From Chelativorans sp. AA-79 (GTDB taxonomy: Bacteria; Pseudomonadota; Alphaproteobacteria; Rhizobiales; Rhizobiaceae): a stretch of DNA of 64,000 bases. Made by a program: the position numbers and the translations under genes. The DNA is taken from NCBI RefSeq assembly GCF_029457495.1, contig NZ_CP120361.1:744001-808000 (forward strand). Direction: 5' to 3'. The number at the start of each line of letters is the position of its first letter. Positions within the stretch are counted from its first letter, which is position 1. The notes under the pieces were generated by a model. It ran no database searches. It saw only the letters and a program-made list of their open reading frames with translations, and was not told the DNA's origin. Shown here piece after piece: positions 52,141 to 59,781 of the stretch.

Positions 52141-52171
52141 GGGCGGGCCGCCCGGCAATGGCGGCTCGCCC
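52141..52171 (-). other. Intercistronic hairpin between aglE and aglF
   Basis: GGGCGGGCCGCC (52141-52152) pairs with GGCGGCTCGCCC (52160-52171) with one mismatch. No T-run follows on the minus strand. It lies straight after the binding-protein gene, as in the other transporter operons here. Confidence 0.55.
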
Positions 52172-52185
52172 GTCGGTTCAGTGCG

Positions 52186-53541
52186 TCACTTGATCGCTTC
52201 CCAATCCTGCTGGATCTCGTCCGCCGCCTGCTGGGCCGATTTGCCGCCGACGAAGTCCACCATGCCGGTCCAGAACGCGCCCGCGCCGACGCGGCCCGGC
52301 ATCAGGTCGGAGGCATCGAAGCGGAAGGTCGTGGCGCTGGTCAGGATGTCGCCCTGGTTCCTGAGCGGCTCGTTGGCGTAGGCCTCCGGGTTGGCGCCCT
52401 TGAAGGGCGTCAGGAACCCCGACTGCGCCATCCAGACCTCATGCGCGATCGGCGTCTTCAGGAATTCGACAAAAGCACGCGCCGCTTCCGAATCCGAGGT
52501 GATCGCGACGATGTTGCCCGAGCCCAGGACCGGCCTGCCGAGATCCTTCTCCGCATAGGCGGGCATGTAGAAGAAGTCGGCATCGACGCCCACTTCCGTC
52601 CCCTCGGGAAAGAAGCTGGGAATAAACGAGGCCTGGTGGTGCATGTAGCAGCGCGGCGGGGAAGAGAAGAGGCCCGCCGGGCTGTCGCGGAAGTCCGTGG
52701 AGACAACCCCTTCGGTGCCGCCGGCGACGAAATCGTTGTTCTTGGCGAACCAGCCGAATTCCTCGATCGCGCCCACGACGCGTTCGTCGTTGAAGGGGAT
52801 CTCGTTCGTGACCCACTGGTCGTAGACCTCGGGTGGCTGGGTGCGCAGCATCATATCCTCAACCCAGTCGGTCGCCGGCCAGCCCGTGGCGGCGCCCGCG
52901 CCGAGCCCGATGCACCAGGGCGTGCCGCCGTCGGCCACGATCTGCTCGGTGAGAGCCTTCAACTCCTCCATCGTCTCGGGCACCTCGTAACCGGCGTCCT
53001 CGAAATTCTCGGGCACGTACCAGACCAGCGACTTCACATCCGCCTTGTACGGGAGAGCATAGAAGGCCTCGGTTCCGTCCTGGCCCTCATAGGTGCCGAG
53101 ATCGGCCCAGGAATCGCCGGCGGCATAGTTTTCCCTCACCCAGTTCGCCGTCTCCTCCCCGAGGGGGATGAGATGGCCTTGGGAGGCGAGATTGTCGGCG
53201 ATGCCCGGCTGCGGGAAGATGGTGATATTCGGGGGGCTGCCGGCTTGGATGTCGATGATGATCTGCTGCTCGAAGGAATCGGAGCCGGAATAAGTCGCGT
53301 CCGCCCCCGTCGCCTCCTCGAAATAGGCGAGCACGGACTCGAAAAGCTCTCGTTCGGGGCTCAGCCAATCGGCAAAAATCGTCAGGCTCTGGCCCTCGAG
53401 GTCGTATTTCGCCTTAAAATCCTCGAAACTCTGCCAGTTGAAACGGTCGTCTTCTCCCGGCGCAAATTTGAGATCCTGCGCCAGGGCGGTGCTGCAGGCA
53501 AATATCAGCGCAGCCGCGCCGGCAATCGTCCATTTCTTCAT
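52186..53541 (-). CDS. aglE: Alpha-glucoside ABC importer solute-binding protein AglE
   Basis: A 451-residue periplasmic binding protein. The signal peptide is about 21 residues (MKKWTIAGAAALIFACSTALAQ) and the mature part starts DLKFAPGEDDRFNW, as in the AglE family. ADWLSPERELFESVLAYFEEATG and ATTFRFDASDLMPGRVGAGAFWTGMVDF are further family marks. GGAGGAAGTG precedes ATG 53541. It is the first gene of the agl operon, read divergently from aglR across two CAAAGCGCTTTG palindromes. In Sinorhizobium the system carries sucrose, maltose and trehalose. Confidence 0.93.
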   Translation of the reverse strand: MKKWTIAGAAALIFACSTALAQDLKFAPGEDDRFNWQSFEDFKAKYDLEGQSLTIFADWLSPERELFESVLAYFEEATGADATYSGSDSFEQQIIIDIQAGSPPNITIFPQPGIADNLASQGHLIPLGEETANWVRENYAAGDSWADLGTYEGQDGTEAFYALPYKADVKSLVWYVPENFEDAGYEVPETMEELKALTEQIVADGGTPWCIGLGAGAATGWPATDWVEDMMLRTQPPEVYDQWVTNEIPFNDERVVGAIEEFGWFAKNNDFVAGGTEGVVSTDFRDSPAGLFSSPPRCYMHHQASFIPSFFPEGTEVGVDADFFYMPAYAEKDLGRPVLGSGNIVAITSDSEAARAFVEFLKTPIAHEVWMAQSGFLTPFKGANPEAYANEPLRNQGDILTSATTFRFDASDLMPGRVGAGAFWTGMVDFVGGKSAQQAADEIQQDWEAIK

Positions 53542-53630
53542 CACTTCCTCCACATGGGCCTCTGCTCGCCAAGACCCGGCAATCCATCCATTGCGGGCTA
53601 ACAAGCGGCCCGCCCGCTCGTCTCTCAAAG

Positions 53631-53646
53631 CTCAAAGCGCTTTGAG
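53631..53646. promoter_or_regulatory. AglR operator near the aglE promoter
   Basis: CTCAAAGCGCTTTGAG is a perfect 16-bp palindrome, 90 bp upstream of aglE. On the minus strand a -35-like TTGACT (53677-53682) and GATGCT (53654-53659) lie 17 bp apart just upstream, so the site would sit on the transcription start. It has the form of a LacI-family operator. Confidence 0.65.
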
Positions 53647-53805
53647 AGTGCGTAGCATCCCGCCTCCGCCTTGACGAGTCAAGTCGGCCGACATGGAGAA
53701 TGCTTTTGCCGCAGTGCGGAAAGAACTTCTGTAATTCAACGTCGTATTGAGCGGGTGCAGCATGGTGAGGCCTTGATTTGTCCAAGGCTTCACGCGAATA
53801 CTTCC

Positions 53806-53817
53806 CAAAGCGCTTTG
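53806..53817. promoter_or_regulatory. Second AglR operator, before aglR
   Basis: CAAAGCGCTTTG is the same core palindrome as at 53633-53644, here 8 bp upstream of the aglR start. This suggests AglR controls its own gene as well. Confidence 0.6.
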
Positions 53818-53824
53818 AACCCAG

Positions 53825-54955
53825 GTGGTTTCATCATTGGCACGCGAGACGATCAATCTGCGCAGGCTGGCGGAGGTGCTGGGCGTGTCCCAGACCACCG
53901 TTTCGCGCGCGCTCAACGGTTTTCCGGAGGTGAACGAGGCAACCCGGGCGCGCGTGGTCGAGGCGGCACGTCGGTTGAACTATCGCCCCAGCGCGAGCGC
54001 GGCCAGCCTCGCCACGGGTAAGGCCCGCACCATCGGCCATGTGGTGACGCTCGGCGAGCATATGATGATGAACCCGCATTTCACGGATTTTCTCGCCGGA
54101 GCCGGGGAAGTCTATTCACGCTACGGCTACGAGTTTCTGCTGCGGGTCGCGGCGCCCGGCGATGAAGCGGACGTCTACCGCGATCTGGTGAGCCGCGGGC
54201 GGGTGGACGGGATCGTGGTGCACGGGCCGTTGACCGTCGATCCGCGCATCCCGTTCCTGAAATCCCTCGGCGTGCCCTTCGTGGTGCACGGCCGCTGCGG
54301 AGAGGATCCGGAGAGTTATTCGTGGCTTGACGTCGACAACCGCCGCGCTTTCATGCGAGCCACGGAGTTCCTCACCGACCTCGGCCATCGCCGAATCGCC
54401 CTCGTCAACGGGATCGAGGCGATGAATTTCGCAGACCGCCGCCGCCAGGGCTATGAGTCCGCACTTGCGGCCCGCGGCATCGCGCTCGATCCGTCCATCA
54501 TGTTCAGCGCCGACATGGTCGAGCCTTACGGCTACCACGCCGCCAAGGAAATGTTCTCGGGCAGTGGTCCGCCCACCGCCGTCCTGGTGTCCAGCATCCT
54601 GCCCGCCATGGGAATCATGCGCGCGCTCGCGGAGATGGGGCTCCGTCCGGCGGCCGATCTCTCCATCATCGTGTTCGACGACTGCCTCTCGTTCCTGCAG
54701 CCGGCCAATGAAACGCGACCGCAGGGCATTTCCTATTTCACCGCCATGCGTTCCTCCATCCGTCAGGCCGCCCGCCGGGTGGCGGAACTCCTTCTGGAGC
54801 AGATCCAGGCACCCGGCGGCAAGCCAAAGCACGAATTGTGGGAGGCCGAGCTCGTCATCGGCCAGACGACCGGGCCCCATGCGCCCGCCGGCGACCTTCC
54901 ACTGCCCGCCCGCGGGGGAGAGGCTCAAGGTCGCTTCCGCACCCGCTCGGCTTAG
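53825..54955 (+). CDS. aglR: LacI-family repressor of the agl operon (AglR)
   Basis: A 376-residue LacI/GalR regulator. The helix-turn-helix is LAEVLGVSQTTVSRALNGFP (about 15-34), followed by hinge sequence NYRPSASAASLATGKA and the sugar-binding domain. It is divergent from aglE, as aglR is in Sinorhizobium, with shared CAAAGCGCTTTG operators. The start is GTG 53825, only 8 bp after the second operator; the N-terminus fits the family length. It probably responds to an alpha-glucoside. Confidence 0.9.
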   Translation: MVSSLARETINLRRLAEVLGVSQTTVSRALNGFPEVNEATRARVVEAARRLNYRPSASAASLATGKARTIGHVVTLGEHMMMNPHFTDFLAGAGEVYSRYGYEFLLRVAAPGDEADVYRDLVSRGRVDGIVVHGPLTVDPRIPFLKSLGVPFVVHGRCGEDPESYSWLDVDNRRAFMRATEFLTDLGHRRIALVNGIEAMNFADRRRQGYESALAARGIALDPSIMFSADMVEPYGYHAAKEMFSGSGPPTAVLVSSILPAMGIMRALAEMGLRPAADLSIIVFDDCLSFLQPANETRPQGISYFTAMRSSIRQAARRVAELLLEQIQAPGGKPKHELWEAELVIGQTTGPHAPAGDLPLPARGGEAQGRFRTRSA

Positions 54956-55115
54956 AAGATCAGCGCTTCTGCATTGGAAGAACCAGCCCCGAGGCTGCTG
55001 CTTCGGCGGTATCTCGTTCACTTGCATTCGGTCGCTCAGGCACCTGGATTGCTTATGCGCCACCCAAGTCAAACGAAATCGATCTTGCACCTGCGCGCTG
55101 CCGGAAGCATAAAGA

Positions 55116-55152
55116 AGGGGTTACGGCCCCCGGCATGGCAGCCGTAACCCCT
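55116..55152. other. Strong 12-bp hairpin
   Basis: AGGGGTTACGGC (55116-55127) and GCCGTAACCCCT (55141-55152) form a perfect stem with a 13-base loop. It is followed by CTCTCTGGG, so it lacks the T-run of a normal terminator in either direction. It could be a terminator of other type or part of an RNA gene. Confidence 0.5.
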
Positions 55153-55225
55153 CTCTGGGCTGTGGTGAGTGATAATTGTCGCGTCCTGAAAACTGGTCCC
55201 AGATCCATATCGCTTGGTGTAGGCG

Positions 55226-55245
55226 GAGATGCCTGCGGGCATCTC
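55226..55245. other. 8-bp hairpin with TGCG tetraloop
   Basis: GAGATGCC and GGCATCTC pair perfectly around TGCG. It lies 73 bp after the larger hairpin in the same gene-free stretch, so the two may belong to one structured transcript. Confidence 0.4.
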
Positions 55246-55719
55246 GGCTTACTCAACGGATGCATCAGCCGCATCTTTGACCCGCCGATCCGGAGAAACG
55301 ACTCCTTGGCTCGTCGGTCTCCGCGCTGATGCAGGAAAATGTCTACGTCATCAAAAAGCTGATTCGCTCCACCAATCTCGTAAACAGACGTATTGCAGCT
55401 CGCGTCGACAAGTCCTCCCTGATATCGAGAAACCGTATTTTACACCGTTATCGCAGCATGTGACGCCAGCGACTCATGGCCATATTCAACATATCCCTCT
55501 AACTGAACCGTTGTTTGTTTATAGTCGAATTTAGCTGTTTCGCATTCGGTGGGCCCGATGTTGCCGGTGGCCGGCTTCGCTCGCTCAGGTGGATCGATCA
55601 CCTGATAAGCAGATGCGGCTCGCTGCGCCGGCTCCCTCTCCTTGCCGTTCCGCGCTCTCCGATTCCGTTCGGACGACTCATGCGGCCGTCGTCTCGAATC
55701 GCGGACCGTCGATTTTCAC

Positions 55720-55736
55720 TTGCAAATGGTTTGCAA
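55720..55736. promoter_or_regulatory. Metal-regulator-type palindrome 1
   Basis: TTGCAAATGGTTTGCAA is a perfect palindrome (TTGCAAA-TGG-TTTGCAA), 93 bp upstream of the metal importer. Its 17-bp form suits a Fur-superfamily (Mur/Zur) or MntR dimer; which one is not decided. Confidence 0.55.
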
Positions 55737-55791
55737 CTGCATTAATTGTCTGGAACAAGCTCCGCTGCAAAGGAGTTGGTGAAGATCTTTG

Positions 55792-55808
55792 TTGCAAATG
55801 GAATGCAA
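55792..55808. promoter_or_regulatory. Metal-regulator-type palindrome 2
   Basis: TTGCAAATGGAATGCAA repeats palindrome 1 with two changes (TTGCA-N7-TGCAA kept) and lies 21 bp before the importer start. Two like sites suggest cooperative binding by one regulator. Confidence 0.55.
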
Positions 55809-55828
55809 AACCAGAAGGGCGTGGAACC

Positions 55829-56800
55829 ATGGCAGACAGGGTGCGGCGTTCGCTGCTTGTATTGGCCGGGCTGCTGGCGATGATGCCGGCGTATGCCGGC
55901 GCGGCGATGGCGCAGGAAAAGCTCAAAGTCGTCGCGACCACCGGGATGATCGCCGATGCGGCGCGTCAGGTGGGCGGGGATCAGGTCGAGGTCCAGGGCC
56001 TCATGGGGCCGGGGGTGGACCCCCACGCCTATCGCCAGACGCGTACCGACATCCTGGCCATGGCCAAGGCCGATCTCGTGCTTTGGCACGGGCTCTATCT
56101 GGAGGCCCAGATGGAGGATTTCATGAAGACGCTGGGCGCCCGGCGCACCGTGGTGGCCGTTGCCGATGCGCTTCCGCGTGATCTCCTGCTGTCGCACGAC
56201 GTCTACCAGAATCGTTATGATCCCCATGTCTGGATGGATCCCGACCTGTGGTCGCGGGTGGTGGTGGTGGTGCGGGACGCGCTGATTGCGGCTCACCCTG
56301 AAGGAGACGCACAATTCCGTGCCAATGCGGAACGGCATCTCCAGGAGATCGCAGCGCTTTCCGACTATTCGAAGAAGGTGCTCGCGACCGTGCCGGAGCA
56401 AAGCCGCGTGCTGGTGACCGCGCATGATGCGTTCAAATATTTCGGCCGCGCCTATGGTTATGACGTGCTGGGCATCCAGGGCATCTCCACGCAGAGCGAG
56501 GCGGGGCTGAGCCGTGTGTCGGAACTGGTCGATACGCTGGTGAACCGGAAGATCCGCGCCGTCTTCGTGGAATCCTCCGTTTCGGACAGGAACATGCGCG
56601 CGCTCGTGGAGGGCGCCGCGTCGAAGGGCTGGAAGGTCGAGGTCGGCGGACAGCTTTTCTCCGACGCGATGGGCCGCGAGGGCACCTATGAAGGCACCTA
56701 TATCGGCATGATCGACCATAACGTCACGGCAATCACGCGGGCGCTGGGCGGGGAGGCGCCGGAGCGCGGCATGCTGGGCCGCCTTGCGGCCGCGAGTTGA
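55829..56800 (+). CDS. Metal ABC importer solute-binding protein (Mn/Fe type, TroA/SitA-like)
   Basis: A 323-residue cluster A-I metal-binding protein (ZnuA/TroA/MntC superfamily). The signal peptide is MADRVRRSLLVLAGLLAMMP to about residue 28 (AMAQ). Ligand histidines are visible in GVDPHAY and DPHVWMDP, and another is in VTAHDAFKYF; the acidic ligand is near EGTYIGMIDHN. There is no histidine-rich loop of the ZnuA type, which fits a manganese or iron importer better than a zinc one. The upstream palindromes agree with metal control. Confidence 0.9.
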   Translation: MADRVRRSLLVLAGLLAMMPAYAGAAMAQEKLKVVATTGMIADAARQVGGDQVEVQGLMGPGVDPHAYRQTRTDILAMAKADLVLWHGLYLEAQMEDFMKTLGARRTVVAVADALPRDLLLSHDVYQNRYDPHVWMDPDLWSRVVVVVRDALIAAHPEGDAQFRANAERHLQEIAALSDYSKKVLATVPEQSRVLVTAHDAFKYFGRAYGYDVLGIQGISTQSEAGLSRVSELVDTLVNRKIRAVFVESSVSDRNMRALVEGAASKGWKVEVGGQLFSDAMGREGTYEGTYIGMIDHNVTAITRALGGEAPERGMLGRLAAAS

Positions 56801-56814
56801 AGGAGAAAGCCCGG

Positions 56815-57630
56815 ATGAACAACGCGGCGATCGAGATCGCAAGCACGGAAGGACGCAGGGTGGCTGCTCCAGCGCCCGCCGAGAGCCCCCTCGCCATCCG
56901 CGAGCTCACGGTCTCCTATGGTGAAAAGCCTGCGGTCTTCTCGGTGGATGCCACGGTCCCGGCCGAATCCATGACCGCCATCGTCGGGCCGAACGGTGCA
57001 GGCAAATCCACGCTTTTGAAGGCCGCACTCGGCATCGTGCCGCGCCTTTCGGGCCGGGTGCTCGTGTTCGGCAAGCCGCTTGCGCAGGTCATGCACCGCA
57101 TCGCCTATGTGCCGCAGCGCGCCTCGGTGGACTGGGATTTCCCCACCCGAGTCATCGATGTGGTGCTGATGGGGCTCTACCGGGAACTCGGCCTCCTGCG
57201 CCCGGTGAGCCGTGTACATAAGGAGCGGGCGCTCGCCTGCCTCGAGCGCGTCGGCATGGCGGATTTCGGCGACCGTCAGATCGGCCAACTCTCCGGTGGG
57301 CAGCAGCAGAGGGTCTTCCTGGCCCGCGCCCTGGCGCAGAATGCCGATCTCTATCTGCTCGACGAGCCTTTCGCCGGCGTTGATGCGGCCACGGAAAAGG
57401 CCATCATCGACGTGCTGAAGGCGCTCAAGGCGGAGCACCGGACGGTGGTCTGCGTGCATCACGACCTCGCCACCGTCACCCAATACTTCGACCATATCCT
57501 GCTCATCAACATACGCAGGATCGCCGAGGGACCGGTCGCGACGACCTTTACGGCCGAGAACCTGCAGAAGACCTATGGCGGGCGGCTCGCCACCACCCAT
57601 ATCGACCAGCTGAAGCTGCCGGCGGCCTGA
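56815..57630 (+). CDS. Metal ABC importer ATPase (TroB/SitB-like)
   Basis: A 271-residue ATPase. Walker A is GPNGAGKSTLLKA (about 60-72), the signature LSGGQQQRVFLARAL, Walker B DLYLLDEPFAGVDA and the histidine switch VHHDLATV. VPQRASVDWDFP is typical of metal-type ATPases. ATG 56815 lies 9 bases after AGGAG; an in-frame TTG at 56797 overlaps the previous stop and is less likely. It follows the binding-protein gene by 14 bp. Confidence 0.94.
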   Translation: MNNAAIEIASTEGRRVAAPAPAESPLAIRELTVSYGEKPAVFSVDATVPAESMTAIVGPNGAGKSTLLKAALGIVPRLSGRVLVFGKPLAQVMHRIAYVPQRASVDWDFPTRVIDVVLMGLYRELGLLRPVSRVHKERALACLERVGMADFGDRQIGQLSGGQQQRVFLARALAQNADLYLLDEPFAGVDAATEKAIIDVLKALKAEHRTVVCVHHDLATVTQYFDHILLINIRRIAEGPVATTFTAENLQKTYGGRLATTHIDQLKLPAA

Positions 57631-57633
57631 GCC

Positions 57634-58845
57634 ATGCTTGCCGCCTTTCTCGACGCGCTCGCGCTGCAGGCCGGCTACAACGCCGCGCTGGTGGCGATCG
57701 GCGCGGCGCTGCTGGGCATCGCGGCTGGCGCCGGCGGCACCTTCCTCTTCCTGCGCAAACGGGCGCTGGTGAGCGATGCGGTCGCCCATTCCACGCTTCC
57801 CGGCGTCGGCATCGCCTTCATGGTGATGGTGGCGCTCGGGGGGGAGGGGCGCAGCCTTCCCGGCCTCCTCCTGGGCTCGGCCCTTTCCGCCGCGGCGGGG
57901 CTGTTCGCGGTGCAATGGATCGCGAGCCGCACCCGGCTCGCCGAGGATACGGCCATCGGCGCGGTGCTCTCGGTGTTCTTCGGCTTCGGCATCGTGCTCC
58001 TCACGATCATCCAGACCATGTCGAGCGGCTATCAGGCAGGCCTCGAAGGATTCCTGCTCGGCTCGACCGCCGGCATGCTCTTCAACGATGCGGTGGTGAT
58101 CGCGCTCGGCGGCGGGCTTGCCGTCTTCTTCGTCCTTCTTCTGCGCCGCCCGATGACGCTCGTCGCCTTCGACCCCGAATTTGCCGCCTCTTCCGGCATC
58201 GATGTGCGGCGGATGGATCTGGCCATGATGGGACTCGTCATGGCGGTCACCGTCATCGGGCTCAAGCTGGTCGGGCTCATTCTCGTGGTGGCGCTGCTCA
58301 TCATCCCTCCGGTCACTGCCCGGTTGTGGACGGACAGGACCGAGCGCGTGATCCTTGCGGGCGGCTCTATCGGCGGGCTCTCCGGCTATGTGGGGGCGGC
58401 GCTGTCGGCGTCCGCGCCCGACCTGCCGACCGGGCCCATCATCGTGCTGGTGGGCTTCGGCTTTTTCGTGCTTTCTCTGCTTTTCGCGCCGGCGCGCGGG
58501 GTGCTCGCCTCCTTCATCCGGCATCGTCAGTTCCAAATCCGCGTGCATCGGCGGCAAGGTCTCCTGGCGCTCGCCCGCGGCGAGGCGATCTTCGACAGGC
58601 TCACCCTCTCCGTGCTCAGGCGCGAGGGGTTCATCCGGCAGGATGCGGTGGCCACCGGAGACGGCAAGGCTGCCGCCGCCAAGACGCTGCGCGACGAGAG
58701 CCGCTGGGCCGTTGCCCGGCAGCTCTACGAGGATGAGGCGGTCTCGGCCCGCTATGACGGGCTGACGCCGATCGAATCCGTCCTGACGCGCGACGAGATC
58801 GCGGAGATCGACCGGCGGATCGGCGGGCCGGCGGTGGTGAATTAG
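57634..58845 (+). CDS. Metal ABC importer permease with cytoplasmic C-terminal extension (TroC-like)
   Basis: A 403-residue permease. Residues about 1-285 are the usual cluster of eight to nine helices (GTFLFLRKRALVSDAVAHSTLPGVGIAFM and IGLKLVGLILVVALLIIPPVTARLW). The additional roughly 110 residues are charged and cytoplasmic (RHRQFQIRVHRRQGLLALARGEAIFDRLTL, LRREGFIRQDAVATG, TPIESVLTRDEIAEIDRRI), resembling a winged-helix module. Such tails occur in TroC/MntB-type permeases. It follows the ATPase gene by 3 bp. Confidence 0.93.
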   Translation: MLAAFLDALALQAGYNAALVAIGAALLGIAAGAGGTFLFLRKRALVSDAVAHSTLPGVGIAFMVMVALGGEGRSLPGLLLGSALSAAAGLFAVQWIASRTRLAEDTAIGAVLSVFFGFGIVLLTIIQTMSSGYQAGLEGFLLGSTAGMLFNDAVVIALGGGLAVFFVLLLRRPMTLVAFDPEFAASSGIDVRRMDLAMMGLVMAVTVIGLKLVGLILVVALLIIPPVTARLWTDRTERVILAGGSIGGLSGYVGAALSASAPDLPTGPIIVLVGFGFFVLSLLFAPARGVLASFIRHRQFQIRVHRRQGLLALARGEAIFDRLTLSVLRREGFIRQDAVATGDGKAAAAKTLRDESRWAVARQLYEDEAVSARYDGLTPIESVLTRDEIAEIDRRIGGPAVVN

Positions 58846-58854
58846 GAGAGCTCG

Positions 58855-59781
58855 ATGGGTGCCGAATTCGTACAGCTCAGCCTCACGCCGCTGCTGATCG
58901 GCGTCCTGGCGGCGATCGCCTGCGCGTTGCCCGGCAATTTCCTCATCCTGCGGCGGCAGGCCCTGATCGGCGATGCGATCAGCCATGTGGTCCTGCCGGG
59001 CATCGTGGTCGCCTTCCTGGTCACCGGCACGATTTCCACCTGGCCCATGCTCCTCGGGGCGGCGGGGGCCGCCGTCGTGGCGGTGATCCTCATCGAGACG
59101 ATAAAACGCGTCGGCCGTATCGAGGCGGGGGCGGCGATGGGCGTCACCTTCACCTCGCTGTTCGCCGCCGGCGTCCTGCTGCTGGAACAGAGCGACACGA
59201 GCGGCGTCCATCTCGACGTGGAGCATGCGCTCTACGGCAATCTCGAAAGCCTGATCTGGCTCACCGCCGAAGGGTGGGGCTCGCTTCTCGATCCCGTGGC
59301 CTTGGCGGACCTGCCGCCGGAGCTCTTCCGCATGGGCGCGGTGGCAGCTCTGATCGCGGTTCTCGTCATCGTCTTCTGGCGGCCCTTGAAGCTGTCGACC
59401 TTCGACGAGGGATTTGCCGGCGCCGTGGGCATTCCCACCGCCGCCTTCGGCTTCGGGCTGGTGATCGCGGCTGCCGTGGCTGCGGTCGCCGCTTTCGATG
59501 CGGTCGGCTCCATCATCGTGATCGCCATGTTCATCTGCCCGCCGGCCGCAGCGCGGCTCATGACGAACAGGCTCGAGATCCAGGTGCTCTGGAGCGTGAT
59601 TTTCGCCATCCTCTCCGCTGTGCTCGGCTATGTGCTTGCCGGCTATGGGCCGCTCTGGCTCGGCGGCCAGCACGCGGTGAGCGCAGCCGGCATGATTGCC
59701 ACCGTGTCCGGCCTCATCCTGGCGTTCGCCTGCCTGTTTGCGCCGCACCGTGCGCGGATGGGCGCGCCGAAGGGGACTTAG
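58855..59781 (+). CDS. Metal ABC importer permease (TroD-like)
   Basis: A 308-residue permease of the same family without the tail. It has ALPGNFLILRRQALIGDAISHVVLPGIVVAFL, then SDTSGVHLDVEHALYGNLESL and FDAVGSIIVIAMFICPPAAARLMTNRL. It is 9 bp after the TroC-like gene and probably forms the heteromeric channel with it. Its last 68 bp overlap the 3' end of the P-type ATPase gene on the other strand. Confidence 0.93.
   Translation: MGAEFVQLSLTPLLIGVLAAIACALPGNFLILRRQALIGDAISHVVLPGIVVAFLVTGTISTWPMLLGAAGAAVVAVILIETIKRVGRIEAGAAMGVTFTSLFAAGVLLLEQSDTSGVHLDVEHALYGNLESLIWLTAEGWGSLLDPVALADLPPELFRMGAVAALIAVLVIVFWRPLKLSTFDEGFAGAVGIPTAAFGFGLVIAAAVAAVAAFDAVGSIIVIAMFICPPAAARLMTNRLEIQVLWSVIFAILSAVLGYVLAGYGPLWLGGQHAVSAAGMIATVSGLILAFACLFAPHRARMGAPKGT

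Larger units (their letters stand above)
54956..55828. other. Gene-free region of 873 bp with hairpins and operator-like sites
   Basis: No convincing gene is seen between aglR and the metal importer. Two strong hairpins (55116-55152 and 55226-55245) and two 17-bp palindromes (55720-55736, 55792-55808) are listed separately. The middle (about 55320-55560) is visibly more AT-rich than its surroundings. A small RNA or eroded insertion is possible but not shown. Confidence 0.5.

Noticed and set aside
55116..55152. Reading the 12-bp hairpin as a rho-independent terminator
   Set aside because: No T-run follows on either strand, and it is 160 bp from the aglR stop, so it is kept as an unassigned structure.
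54838..55329. A 163-codon open frame after aglR
   Set aside because: It begins inside aglR in another frame, is proline/arginine-rich at first, and shows no motif or ribosome site.
55329..55463. A 44-codon frame in the AT-richer part of the gene-free region
   Set aside because: ATG start and basic product, but no clear ribosome site, no known similarity and no gene context; too short to support.
56698..59748. A 1016-codon open frame on the minus strand
   Set aside because: It lies opposite the metal importer genes, and its translation is rich in Arg, His, Asp and Glu with no family features, typical of an antisense shadow in high-GC DNA.
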